In this document: positions 8,526 to 16,409 of the stretch, piece by piece
Position numbering within the stretch: position 1 is the stretch's first letter
Layout: each line of letters opens with the position of its first letter
Assembly (NCBI GenBank): GCA_965243185.1
Contig: OZ251531.1
Coordinates: forward strand, 1,116,001 to 1,180,000
DNA from: CBDBCU01 sp965243185
Lineage (GTDB): Bacteria; Chloroflexota; Dehalococcoidia; Lucifugimonadales; UBA3495
DNA: 64,000 nucleotides
Reading direction: 5' to 3'
Notes under the pieces: generated by a model
The model's database searches: none
The model's input: only the letters and a program-made list of their open reading frames with translations
What the model was told of the DNA's origin: nothing
Translations under genes and position numbers: made by a program

Positions 8526-9935
8526 TTAGGCGAACTGGTACTCTTGGGTCGCGACAATCAGCTGCAACAGCTGCGCCACCTGGCCCGGAAACTCCGCGCC
8601 CGCCGTCGCCAGCTGCCCGTTCTTGACCGCTTGGGACAGGAACAGTTCCCGGGTTTCATCCATCAGTTCATAGCCGCCCAGCAGTTCCAGGCAGCCATCC
8701 AGCAGGGCATCGGCGGAGATGGTATCGCCCTGCTCCTGGAGCCGGCCAATCATCGCCTTGACGCCCGGGGAATCGGTGCGACCCATCTCCCCGGCGGCGT
8801 AGTTCACCCGTTCCACCAAAGTGCCGCTGTCAATCCACTCCTTGCCGGTATGCCAGCCCTCCACCGTCGGCGGGTTCAGCAAATCCTGCCCCATATAGCG
8901 GATTTGCAGGGCCGGGTCATAAATCCGCGGCTTCGGCGTGGTGAAATCTCCCACCATCCGCAGCGTGCCGCAGACCACTTCGCACGGATTCTTGACCTTG
9001 GCAAAGCGGGCGTTCTTAAAACTGTCCGAATTGAACAGCACCCGCAGCATCGCCCGAATTTCGTACCCGGAGCTGAAATACGCCGCCTCCAGCGCCTTAA
9101 TCAGTTCCGGATCCCGCGGCGGCGTATGCTGCCACGCCGGCACCTGCGGCTCATCGGCCACAAAGAAATTGTAGAGATGCCGCGCCACAAACCGCGCCGT
9201 CGCCGGCTGCTTGCAGATGATGCGGATGACATCCTCTCCGTTCCAGTTGCCGGTCTCCCCCAGGAAGGTCTTATCCTCCTCAATGTGGTCAAACCGGTTG
9301 TAAAGGAAACGGTTGGCATAGCTGCCGTAGGGATACCGGGGGATGGCGTTAGCGATGGTCCAGCCAGTAAAGGCTTGGGCGCAGGCTTTCACATCATCCT
9401 CGGAATAGTTGGCTTGCCCGTCCATCCCGACGCCCATCGAGAACAGCTCCAGCAGTTCCCGACCCCAGTTCTCGTTGACCGCCTCCTTATGGCTCAACTG
9501 GTTGTCGAGGTAGTAGAGCATCGCCGGGTCGGTGGACAGGTACATCAGCAGGTTGTCGAACTTGCCGAGGCCGTGGGCCCGGAAGTTGTTCAACTCCAGC
9601 AGAATCTGGCGGGCCCGCATACACTTGGAATCGCCCACGCAGAAAATCCCGTGCCAGAACAGGCAGATTTTCTCCTCCAGCTGGCGGGGGGAGTTGACCA
9701 TCCGGTACGTCCAGTAGCCCTGGTTCGCCATCAAGCCCTGGAGGTCGCGCCAACCGTGCATATAGCGGTTCATCACGTCCATTTCCAGGTCCGGCTGCCC
9801 CTCCGGGTTCAGCAACTCCTCGACGGTGGTTTCGTAGCCGATGGCGGCCCGGCGTTCCACTTCCTCATAGGAAGCGCCAAAGCCGGCCCGGCGCATCAAA
9901 TGCGCCATCAGCATAATATCCTGGTGGTCTGCCAT
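8526..9935 (-). CDS. DUF1800 family protein
   Basis: 469 residues. DUF1800 signatures are HLMRRAGFGASYEEV at the N terminus, EEKICLFWHGIF, NNFRAHGLGKFDNLLMYLSTDPAMLYYLD and NENWGRELLELFSMG, then AFTGWT. The function of the family is unknown; it is consistently paired with DUF1501, as here. The start ATG has AAGGAGTGAAGGT upstream. A promoter with TTGCAT-17-TATAAT lies 126 bases upstream (10061-10089), so this is the first gene of the DUF1800-DUF1501(-NHL) unit. Confidence 0.92.
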   Translation of the reverse strand: MADHQDIMLMAHLMRRAGFGASYEEVERRAAIGYETTVEELLNPEGQPDLEMDVMNRYMHGWRDLQGLMANQGYWTYRMVNSPRQLEEKICLFWHGIFCVGDSKCMRARQILLELNNFRAHGLGKFDNLLMYLSTDPAMLYYLDNQLSHKEAVNENWGRELLELFSMGVGMDGQANYSEDDVKACAQAFTGWTIANAIPRYPYGSYANRFLYNRFDHIEEDKTFLGETGNWNGEDVIRIICKQPATARFVARHLYNFFVADEPQVPAWQHTPPRDPELIKALEAAYFSSGYEIRAMLRVLFNSDSFKNARFAKVKNPCEVVCGTLRMVGDFTTPKPRIYDPALQIRYMGQDLLNPPTVEGWHTGKEWIDSGTLVERVNYAAGEMGRTDSPGVKAMIGRLQEQGDTISADALLDGCLELLGGYELMDETRELFLSQAVKNGQLATAGAEFPGQVAQLLQLIVATQEYQFA

Positions 9936-10060
9936 ACCTTCACTCCTTCTCTCAAGATGTCTCCGGTTCTGCCAACCCCGGCCGCGCCCGGCGGTCGGGG
10001 CGGTTGAGAGCTTCGCCGTAAGGTGGCAACTGCTTTCGTCCGGTAGTCTTACGATTCGGC

Positions 10061-10089
10061 ATTATATAACGGTTTTGGGGGATATGCAA
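10061..10089 (-). promoter_or_regulatory. Sigma-70-type promoter of DUF1800 operon
   Basis: On the minus strand TTGCAT (10084-10089), a 17-base spacer and a perfect TATAAT (10061-10066) precede the DUF1800 gene, leaving an untranslated leader of about 120 bases. The rest of 9936-10270 shows no gene. The leader contains GC-rich inverted segments near 9975-10010 that could fold. Confidence 0.6.
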
Positions 10090-10270
10090 CTGCTGCCCAA
10101 CTTTCGTAACCGAATCTTTTAATTTGCCGTTATACCCCCAATCCTGTAACCGGCAAACCGCACCCCGGCAAGCAAACGGCGGCCGGGCCGGGGTAGCACT
10201 GAGCAGCCCGGCGGCGGCCCGCCGCTTTCCCTGCCAACATTTTCTGAACCAGCGCCGCCGCTACCCCCGC

Positions 10271-10504
10271 CTAGTGACCGCAACCGCAGCCCCCACCACA
10301 GCAACCGCCGCCGGGCAGCGGCGGCAAGTTCATCGCGCCGAAATCGCCGCCGGAACCCTCCCCGGCAGAGATCGCCGCAAAGACCGATATCGCCCGCTTG
10401 GCCGGCTGCTCGCAGCGGGGGCAATCCGCCCCGTCCGCGCTCATCGGCTGCAACTTGTCAAACTGGTAATTGCAAATAGAGCAGTGGTACTCATAAATAG
10501 GCAT
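10271..10504 (-). CDS. FmdB-type zinc-ribbon protein
   Basis: 77 residues. It opens with MPIYEYHCSICNYQFDKLQ, followed by DCPRCEQPAKR, giving the two CxxC pairs of the FmdB putative regulatory zinc ribbon. The C terminus, GGGCCGGGCGCGH, is Gly/Cys/His-rich and may bind further metal. Members were named for linkage to amide-metabolism regulation, but most have no known role. AAGGAAGG precedes the start. A TATAAT-like box lies about 40 bases upstream on the minus strand, without a clear -35. Confidence 0.9.
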   Translation of the reverse strand: MPIYEYHCSICNYQFDKLQPMSADGADCPRCEQPAKRAISVFAAISAGEGSGGDFGAMNLPPLPGGGCCGGGCGCGH

Positions 10505-10576
10505 AAACTACCTTCCTTTTTGTGATGGCGTGTTGGCGGGAATTATACACCCCATCCCGCCGCAAGGGGCGGCCTT

Positions 10577-11431
10577 TTACCAATTTTCCAAAAGGTGGTT
10601 GGCGATGCGGACTGCAATTGGCGCGCCAATGGGATTACCGGCAGCAAAGAACAGCTCAAACATCGGGGAGTTTTTGGAATTCCTGAAAGTCCTACGGTTT
10701 GACGCAACCCTGTTGAATACCGACCCAAGGCGTTCCCGGTAACGGGCGGCTATCTGGTCGCTGCCGTGCGGCCTTTCTTGGACTGGTTCGTCGGCGAACA
10801 TTGGCAAGGGCTGTTGCGGCGATACCCGGTAAAAATCAGCCCAATGCTCCCGTCCGCCAAAAATGCGGTCTAACTGTCGAGCCAAGGCTTCCGTAGGTTC
10901 ATTGTCCCGCGGCATCATCTGAGCGATCGCCTTCAGGGGAAACAATATCCAGCAGTCTATCTTACCGGTCTGCGCTATGGCTTCCACCGTAGCCCAAGAT
11001 ACTTCGGTAGCGAAAGGGTCGAGGAACACCACTGCCCGATCAAGGGGTTGCAAGGATTGGCAGAAACGCGGCAGAACAACATTGGCATCCTGATTCCGGA
11101 TCTCAATGCTGCGCCCCGGGTATTCCGCCCGCAGACCCGTCAAGGCTTGGCAACCGGCCGGGTCTTTCTCGATGAACACCAATCGGTCAAAAGGCTTATC
11201 CTGAACCCCCAAGGCAATCCGCGGCGATCCGTCCCACAGTTCCTGAAAATCGCCGTAATCCTCCGGGCTGTATGCCGCGCCGGGCTGATAGGAACCATAG
11301 CCGGCAAAGGCGTCCACATAAGTTAATGGAAAAGGTTGGTCTTTCAAGGCGGTGGTGTAGGCATCCAGATACCCCCGCAAGATTTCCAGTTTCCCCGCCG
11401 TCCAAGTTCCGCCAAAGGATTGGTAAGTCAT
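10577..11431 (-). CDS. tcmP: Three-Cys-motif partner protein TcmP
   Basis: 284 residues from the ATG at 11431 (AGGAGCGCAGT upstream). Typical TcmP features are the N-terminal WTAGKLEILRGYLDAYTTAL, the nucleotide-binding-like LTYVDAFAGYGSY, and LVFIEKD followed by AVVFLDPFATEVSW. This looks like a SAM-methyltransferase-type Rossmann fold. The partner DUF5131 gene overlaps it by the ATGA at 11428-11431, implying translational coupling. TcmP/three-Cys pairs are widespread in bacteria and phage, and their function is not established. A role in nucleic-acid modification or defence is inference. Confidence 0.88.
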   Translation of the reverse strand: MTYQSFGGTWTAGKLEILRGYLDAYTTALKDQPFPLTYVDAFAGYGSYQPGAAYSPEDYGDFQELWDGSPRIALGVQDKPFDRLVFIEKDPAGCQALTGLRAEYPGRSIEIRNQDANVVLPRFCQSLQPLDRAVVFLDPFATEVSWATVEAIAQTGKIDCWILFPLKAIAQMMPRDNEPTEALARQLDRIFGGREHWADFYRVSPQQPLPMFADEPVQERPHGSDQIAARYRERLGSVFNRVASNRRTFRNSKNSPMFELFFAAGNPIGAPIAVRIANHLLENW

Positions 11432-12195
11432 ACTGCGCTCCTTTTGCTTTTCCCCGGCATTCCCCACCAAGTTTTCCCGTCCAGCACCGCGGCGTTGCCG
11501 CCCCGCTTGTTTCCCCCTCCGCCCAATTGTTTCAGGAAAAAGGCTACACCGGCCTTAGCTGACTGGTCGCGCAGGCTCCGCGCCCAATCCAAATCCATCT
11601 GCCGGGCGTTGGGGCCGCTTTCACCCCCGGCAATTACCCATTGCAGCGTCCCGTCTTGTAGCCAGCGCGTCAAATCAATCCGCTCCAGCAGCGGCTCAGC
11701 GGAAACGAACCGCACCGGGGCCGGCAGCCGGGCCAATACGGTAAGACGGGGGGCGTATTTCTGGTTCTCCACCGAAGTTCCAATCCAGATGTTGGCCGGC
11801 CAGCCTTCCGGGAAATCCCCTTCGTACTGCTTCCACCACGCGACGGCCCGCCCCGGCCGCTTGGTCAGTATCTGGAATATGTGGCCGCGCTCCGCCGCCG
11901 CTTGCTCCATAACCTTAAAAGCCGCGGCGATGAACTCAAAGGGAACTTGGGGGTGGAACAGGTCAGACATACTGTTGACGAAAACCCGCCGGGGCTTTTG
12001 CCAGGACAACGGAATGGACAGCCGCTCCCCCAGCAAACGGATCTTGTCCGGGGCGCCTTCATAGCCGGGTACCCCCATCCGATTCAGGCGCGGATACAGG
12101 GCATACATATAGCAGTTGTCGCAGCCCGGCGATACCCGGGTGCAGCCGGTTACCGGGTTCCAAGTCTCATCCGTCCATTCAATCGCCGAGGGCAA
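11428..12195 (-). CDS. DUF5131 (phage Gp37/Gp68) three-Cys-motif protein
   Basis: 255 residues. It begins SAIEWTDETWNPVTGC and carries the three cysteines of CTRVSPGCDNCYMY, the hallmark of the Gp37/Gp68 family. The start is a TTG at 12195, chosen because GGAGGTGA lies just upstream and no ATG fits. Cysteine spacing and the later WIGTSVENQ and RFVSAEPLLERIDL segments suggest a TIM-barrel enzyme with an iron-sulfur or radical-SAM-like cluster; that is inference. It overlaps tcmP by four bases, so the two should be translated together and probably work together. Confidence 0.9.
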   Translation of the reverse strand: MPSAIEWTDETWNPVTGCTRVSPGCDNCYMYALYPRLNRMGVPGYEGAPDKIRLLGERLSIPLSWQKPRRVFVNSMSDLFHPQVPFEFIAAAFKVMEQAAAERGHIFQILTKRPGRAVAWWKQYEGDFPEGWPANIWIGTSVENQKYAPRLTVLARLPAPVRFVSAEPLLERIDLTRWLQDGTLQWVIAGGESGPNARQMDLDWARSLRDQSAKAGVAFFLKQLGGGGNKRGGNAAVLDGKTWWGMPGKSKRSAV

Positions 12196-12290
12196 CGGTC
12201 ACCTCCGGATAACTTCCCGCCAGTTGCTAAATGGTACAACTGTGCTAAATTACGCCAAGATTATCCGATAAGCAAGGCGCTGTCAAGGGC

Positions 12291-12986
12291 CTATTTGTCA
12301 TTCGCCCGCCCCCGCCAAACCCCATACCCCCCACCCACTGCCGCCAGCGCCGCCGCCCCAACCGCCGCCGTCAACGCTACCCGCATCGTAGCGTCAAACC
12401 AGAACCCCAAGGGAAACATTATCAGCAGGTAATCAGTGCGGGGGTTCAGCTGCCACAAATCGTTGGCAAAACTGATGCGGTGAAACAGCAGAAACAAAGT
12501 GTCAAAGCCCACCAGCGCAAAGCCGCCCACCGCCGCAATCAGTCCCAGCGTTGCCAGCCCCCCCCACAGCAGCCGCCGGCCCAACTGCGGGATGAAAGCC
12601 CGCCCCTGTCGGATAAACCCGGCCGCCGTTGCCGCCAACAGGTATATGCCGGCTATCGCCGCCACCGCATAAGTCCCCCAAATCAGATGCTTGACATCCC
12701 TCATGTGCGCCACTTCCCGCCCATTAAACAAATCCCGCTCCCTCCCGAAAACGGCGGCGCGCACTTGCAGCGGCTCTTGGGTAGAATTAAAGTAGCGGCG
12801 CAGTTCCGCCCCCACCTGCTCCAGGTCGGCGGGGGCAATGCCGCTGTAAAGGGCAATATCATAGCGGTCAAAGCCGCGCCGGTACAATCCGCCATCATTT
12901 ACCGCCCACGCCACGCTGCCGGCAATCAGCAGCAACGGCACGGCAATAATAAACAGCGCCGCCGCCATCGCCTTGACTCCCTTCAT
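12291..12986 (-). CDS. DUF1461 / TIGR01906 integral membrane protein
   Basis: 231 residues from the ATG at 12986 (GGAAGGAGCGGGA upstream). Four membrane segments are visible, near residues 5-25, 110-132, 148-175 and 198-222. The long loop between the first two carries the family pattern LFNGREVAHMRDVKHLIW, which is expected to lie outside the membrane. The role of the family is unknown. It lies downstream of pnp on the same strand, but the terminator at 13105-13146 makes it a separate unit. Confidence 0.82.
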   Translation of the reverse strand: MKGVKAMAAALFIIAVPLLLIAGSVAWAVNDGGLYRRGFDRYDIALYSGIAPADLEQVGAELRRYFNSTQEPLQVRAAVFGRERDLFNGREVAHMRDVKHLIWGTYAVAAIAGIYLLAATAAGFIRQGRAFIPQLGRRLLWGGLATLGLIAAVGGFALVGFDTLFLLFHRISFANDLWQLNPRTDYLLIMFPLGFWFDATMRVALTAAVGAAALAAVGGGYGVWRGRANDK

Positions 12987-13104
12987 TCCCGCTCCTTCCC
13001 GGCTTGCCCCGGGGCGCGTCGGCAATAATCATCCCGCCTTGCATAATCAAAGTTATTGCGGTGTAGTTCTAACCGACGGGCGATTAAAGCCATTCTAACA
13101 CGAC

Positions 13105-13146
13105 AAAAAACCGGGGCGGGATCGCAATGAACCCGCCCCGGTTTTT
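13105..13146. terminator. Bidirectional intrinsic terminator after pnp
   Basis: AAAAACCGGGGCGGG is mirrored by CCCGCCCCGGTTTTT around an 11-base loop. A run of A on one side and T on the other gives a terminator in both directions. For the minus strand it lies 27 bases beyond the pnp stop. Confidence 0.85.
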
Positions 13147-13172
13147 ATGAACTTTTGGGCTGACCGCCCAGC

Positions 13173-15503
13173 CTAGCGGGGCCGGCCGCCCCCACCGCCA
13201 AGAAAGCGGCGGTCGGCGGGACTGCCGCCGCCGCGCCGGTCGCCGCCCGGCCCGCCCCGATTGCCGCCATAGCCGCCGCGCCGGTCACCGCCGGAACCGC
13301 CCCGATTACCGCCATAGCCACCGCGCCGGTCGCCGCCTTGGCCGCCCCGGTTGCCGCCGCCATAGCCGCCGGAACGAGGGCCGCGCTCCCGATCCTGCGG
13401 CGGCCGGGGCGGCCGCGGCGTCGCCGGGCCGTCATCCCCGAACAACGCCCGCCGGGAGACATTCACCCGCCCCATCGCGTCAATCTCCTGCACCATCACG
13501 GTGACTTCCTGCCCCACCTGCACATCGTCGGCCATATCCCCCATATCCTCATTCCGCACCAAGCCGTCCTTGCCCGGCAGCAGTTCCACGAAAGCGCCGA
13601 AGTTGGCAATGCGGTTGACCTTGCCGGTAAGGATGTCCCCAACCACCAACTCCCGGGTCAAGCCGTCGATTTTGCTGCGGGCCAGTTCCAGCATCGCCTG
13701 TTCCGAGGAACTGATAGTAACGCCGCCATCGTCGGCCACATCGATGGAGCAGCCGGTTTCCTCGATGATGCCCCGGATAACCCGGCCGCCGGGGCCGATG
13801 ACCGCCCCGATTTTCTCCACCGGTATCTGGATGCGGACCGTCTTGGGAGCGTAGGGACTCATCTCGGTGCGGGGTTCCTGGATAGCTTCAGCCATTTTGT
13901 CCAGGATATGCAGACGGCCCTGCCGCGCCTGTTCCAGGGCTTGGCGCAGGATGGCTTCATCCAACCCCTTGAGCTTGATGTCCATTTGCAGGGCGTTGAT
14001 GCCGGCGGCCGTGCCGGCTACCTTGAAATCCATATCCCCCAGGAAATCCTCGATGCCCTGAATGTCGCTCAGCACGGCGTAGCGGCCATCGTTGTCCGTT
14101 ACCAAGCCCATCGCGATACCTGCCACCGGCGCTTTCATCGGCACCCCGGCGTCCATCAAAGCCATACTGGAGCCGCAGACGCTGCCCATCGAGGTGCTGC
14201 CGTTAGACGCCAGCACTTCCGACACCACCCGCACCGTGTACGGAAACTCCGTCTCCGAGGGTAGAGCCGACAGAATCGCCCGTTCCGCCAAAGCACCGTG
14301 GCCGATTTCCCGCCGGCCCGGAGAGCCAACCCGCCGGGCTTCGCCCACCGAGTAGGGCGGGAAGTTGTAATGATGCATAAACTGCTTGGTGCCGTCCGGG
14401 GACAAGGTATCCAGGGTCTGTTTCATACTCAGCGGCCCCAAAGTGGCAACGGACAGCACCTGGGTTTGCCCCCGGGTGAACAAGCCGGAGCCGTGAGTGC
14501 GGGGCAGCGCGCCCACTTCGCAGGTGATGGGGCGGATTTCTACCGGGCTGCGCCCATCCGGACGGACGCCCAAGTCGAGGATACGCCGCCGCACTTCCTC
14601 TTTGACCACATTCTTGAAACCCTCGGCAATGCGGTTGCGGGAAAAGTCCTCGCTCAACTGCCCGGCCACTTCCTCCTCGATCCGGTCGAGACCCTCGTCC
14701 CGCTCCGCCTTAAAGGAGTTCTGCTCTAGAATTTCCGTTACCCGCCCGTTGACGATGGCTTTGATTTGGGCATCCAGCCGCTCCGCTTCCGATTCGTCCA
14801 CCGCCACTTCATCCTTGGGCTTACCCACCTGGCTGACCAGTTCGTCAATCAGGTCAATGGTAATCCGGTTGGCGTCAAAGGCTTTGCTGATGCCCTCGAG
14901 GATAACTTCCTCGGACACTTCGTAGGAACCGGCTTCGACCATCATAATGGCGTCCCGGGTACTGGCGACCACCATATTCAGGCTGCCGGCGGCGATTTCG
15001 TCATAAGTAGGGTTGACGATAAACCCGCCGTCATTGTAAGAAACCCGGCAGGCCCCAATCGGCCCGGCAAAGGGCAGGTGAGACAGGGACAAAGCCGCCG
15101 ACGCCCCGACCATTCCCAGGATTTCCGGCGGGTTTTTCTGGTCCGTGGACAGGACGGTCAGGATAACCTGGACTTCGTTGTGGAGACCCTTGGGGAAAAG
15201 GGGTCGGATGGAGCGGTCGGTGAGCCGGGCGGAAAGGATGGCTTCCTGACCGGGGCGGCCTTCCCGCCGGAAAAAGCTGCCGGGGATTTTGCCGGCCGAG
15301 TAGAGGCGTTCCTCGTATTCCACCGTCAGCGGCAGAAAGTCAATGTCGGCCCGGGGCTTCTCCGACATCACCGCCGTAGCCAGGAGGACGGTTTCGCCGT
15401 AGGTCAGCACTGCCGAGCCATGGGCTTGAAAAGCCAGCTTTCCGGTTTCGATAACCAGCTTTTCGTTCCCGATAACGCGTTCAACAACAGTAGCGTCAGG
15501 CAT
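13173..15503 (-). CDS. pnp: Polyribonucleotide nucleotidyltransferase (PNPase)
   Basis: 776 residues. PNPase degrades RNA 3' to 5' by phosphorolysis and is a degradosome component. Two RNase PH domains are present: the first has FFRREGRPGQEAILSARLTDRSIRPLFP, the second GSGLFTRGQTQVLSVATLG and VCGSSMALMDAGVP. A KH domain (VEKIGAVIGPGGRVIRGI, about 553-615) and an S1 domain (about 620-695) follow. The C-terminal tail of about 75 residues is unusual, with RGG-rich tandem repeats of the GGDRRGGYGGNRGG type that should bind RNA. I chose the ATG at 15503; a GTG at 15524 would add seven residues. It follows rpsO, the classic rpsO-pnp order. Confidence 0.95.
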   Translation of the reverse strand: MPDATVVERVIGNEKLVIETGKLAFQAHGSAVLTYGETVLLATAVMSEKPRADIDFLPLTVEYEERLYSAGKIPGSFFRREGRPGQEAILSARLTDRSIRPLFPKGLHNEVQVILTVLSTDQKNPPEILGMVGASAALSLSHLPFAGPIGACRVSYNDGGFIVNPTYDEIAAGSLNMVVASTRDAIMMVEAGSYEVSEEVILEGISKAFDANRITIDLIDELVSQVGKPKDEVAVDESEAERLDAQIKAIVNGRVTEILEQNSFKAERDEGLDRIEEEVAGQLSEDFSRNRIAEGFKNVVKEEVRRRILDLGVRPDGRSPVEIRPITCEVGALPRTHGSGLFTRGQTQVLSVATLGPLSMKQTLDTLSPDGTKQFMHHYNFPPYSVGEARRVGSPGRREIGHGALAERAILSALPSETEFPYTVRVVSEVLASNGSTSMGSVCGSSMALMDAGVPMKAPVAGIAMGLVTDNDGRYAVLSDIQGIEDFLGDMDFKVAGTAAGINALQMDIKLKGLDEAILRQALEQARQGRLHILDKMAEAIQEPRTEMSPYAPKTVRIQIPVEKIGAVIGPGGRVIRGIIEETGCSIDVADDGGVTISSSEQAMLELARSKIDGLTRELVVGDILTGKVNRIANFGAFVELLPGKDGLVRNEDMGDMADDVQVGQEVTVMVQEIDAMGRVNVSRRALFGDDGPATPRPPRPPQDRERGPRSGGYGGGNRGGQGGDRRGGYGGNRGGSGGDRRGGYGGNRGGPGGDRRGGGSPADRRFLGGGGGRPR

Positions 15504-15600
15504 AATAAGGTTACATAACCTCACTTCTCAAAGATGGACGCGAGAAAAGATAAAGCGGGGCGACCGCGCGGCGGCCGGCGTCAAGCAACGGGCAATCGTT

Positions 15601-15636
15601 CTTTACCGGGCCACCGGCAAGGCGGCGGCCCCAAAG
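15601..15636 (-). other. Hairpin in rpsO-pnp intercistronic region
   Basis: CTTT 15601-15604 and GGGCC 15608-15612 pair with GGCCC and AAAG in 15627-15636. In other bacteria the rpsO-pnp gap carries a terminator or an RNase III/E processing hairpin that controls pnp. A similar role here is inference. Confidence 0.4.
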
Positions 15637-15667
15637 ACCGGGGACAGCGGCGGCGCGTCGGGCAAGC

Positions 15668-15934
15668 CTAGCGGCGCAGTCCCAGCCGGCGGATGAGGCT
15701 CTGGTAACGGTTCACGTCCTCGTTGCTCAGGTAGTTGAGCAGCCGGCGGCGCTTGGACACCATGGTCACGAGGCCACGGCGGGAGTGGAAATCCTTCTTG
15801 TGGGTACGCAGGTGGTCCGTAACCTGCCGAATCCGCTCGGTCAGGATGGCAACCTGTAGCTCGGTGGAACCGGTGTCCCGGTCGTGGACTCGGTACTCCC
15901 TGGTGATTTGTTCCCGGGTGTCAGCATCCAGCAT
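15668..15934 (-). CDS. rpsO: 30S ribosomal protein S15
   Basis: 88 residues, the usual length. It contains DTGSTELQVAILTERI, LRTHKKDFHSRRGL and KRRRLLNYL, the conserved S15 core that binds 16S rRNA at the h20-h22 junction in early small-subunit assembly. It is the first gene of the rpsO-pnp unit. A promoter (TTGCAA-17-TATAAT) lies about 50 bases upstream at 15983-16011. Confidence 0.97.
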   Translation of the reverse strand: MLDADTREQITREYRVHDRDTGSTELQVAILTERIRQVTDHLRTHKKDFHSRRGLVTMVSKRRRLLNYLSNEDVNRYQSLIRRLGLRR

Positions 15935-15982
15935 TCTTACGCGAAACCTTCTAACTTCGTATCTTCTCCAACATCATCAGGT

Positions 15983-16011
15983 ATTATAACACGGCGGTCA
16001 AGGCATTGCAA
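15983..16011 (-). promoter_or_regulatory. Promoter of rpsO-pnp
   Basis: On the minus strand TTGCAA (16006-16011), a 17-base spacer and TATAAT (15983-15988) point at rpsO. The leader is about 40 bases long. Confidence 0.6.
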
Positions 16012-16072
16012 TAGCCGGCAGCGAAATTGATTTTTTCGGGACTTTCCCCGCTAAATTCGCCGCCCCGGCATC

Positions 16073-16101
16073 TTGTTAAAAGGCCGCCGGCGTGGTATCC
16101 T
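16073..16101 (+). promoter_or_regulatory. Probable promoter of tRNA-Arg
   Basis: TTGTTA at 16073-16078 and TATCCT at 16096-16101, with a 17-base spacer, end 23 bases before the tRNA. The fit to consensus is moderate. Confidence 0.4.
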
Positions 16102-16124
16102 ATGGAATATAGCCCGTGCCGCGT

Positions 16125-16199
16125 GTCCCCGTAGCTCAACGGATAGAGTGCTGGCCTCCGGAGCCAGAGATGAGAGTTCGACCCTCTCCGGGGATACCA
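16125..16199 (+). tRNA. tRNA-Arg (anticodon CCG)
   Basis: The cloverleaf has an acceptor stem GTCCCCG/CGGGGAT (first pair G-U) and anticodon stem CTGGC/GCCAG with loop CTCCGGA. The anticodon is CCG, reading CGG. The T-arm has GTTCGACCC, and CCA is encoded at 16197-16199. Confidence 0.93.
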
Positions 16200-16283
16200 T
16201 CCCATCAACAACGCCGCCGGCGCGGCGGCCCTTCCCCCTAACCTTCCCGTCCGTCCGGCTCACCCACTAAAGCTTGCGGTATC

Positions 16284-16358
16284 CGGGGCGTGGCCCAGAG
16301 GCAGGGCGCCTGGTTTGGGACCAGGAGGTCGGCAGTTCGAATCTGCCCGCCCCGACCA
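16284..16358 (+). tRNA. tRNA-Pro (anticodon UGG)
   Basis: The acceptor stem CGGGGCG/CGCCCCG is perfect. The anticodon stem CCTGG/CCAGG holds loop TTTGGGA with anticodon UGG. The T-loop is GTTCGAATC and the encoded CCA ends at 16358. The C at position 1 is typical of bacterial tRNA-Pro. A possible mobile or defence gene begins 52 bases downstream. Confidence 0.94.
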
Positions 16359-16409
16359 TTACAAGGTTGAGAACCTTGCCGCTCCCCGATTTTCTGCGGA
16401 GACGGATTT

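Noticed and set aside
6101..8626. Long open frame of 841 codons on the plus strand
   Set aside because: It runs opposite the NHL and DUF1501 genes, has Pro/His/Arg/Gln-rich nonsense composition and no domain; a GC-rich shadow.
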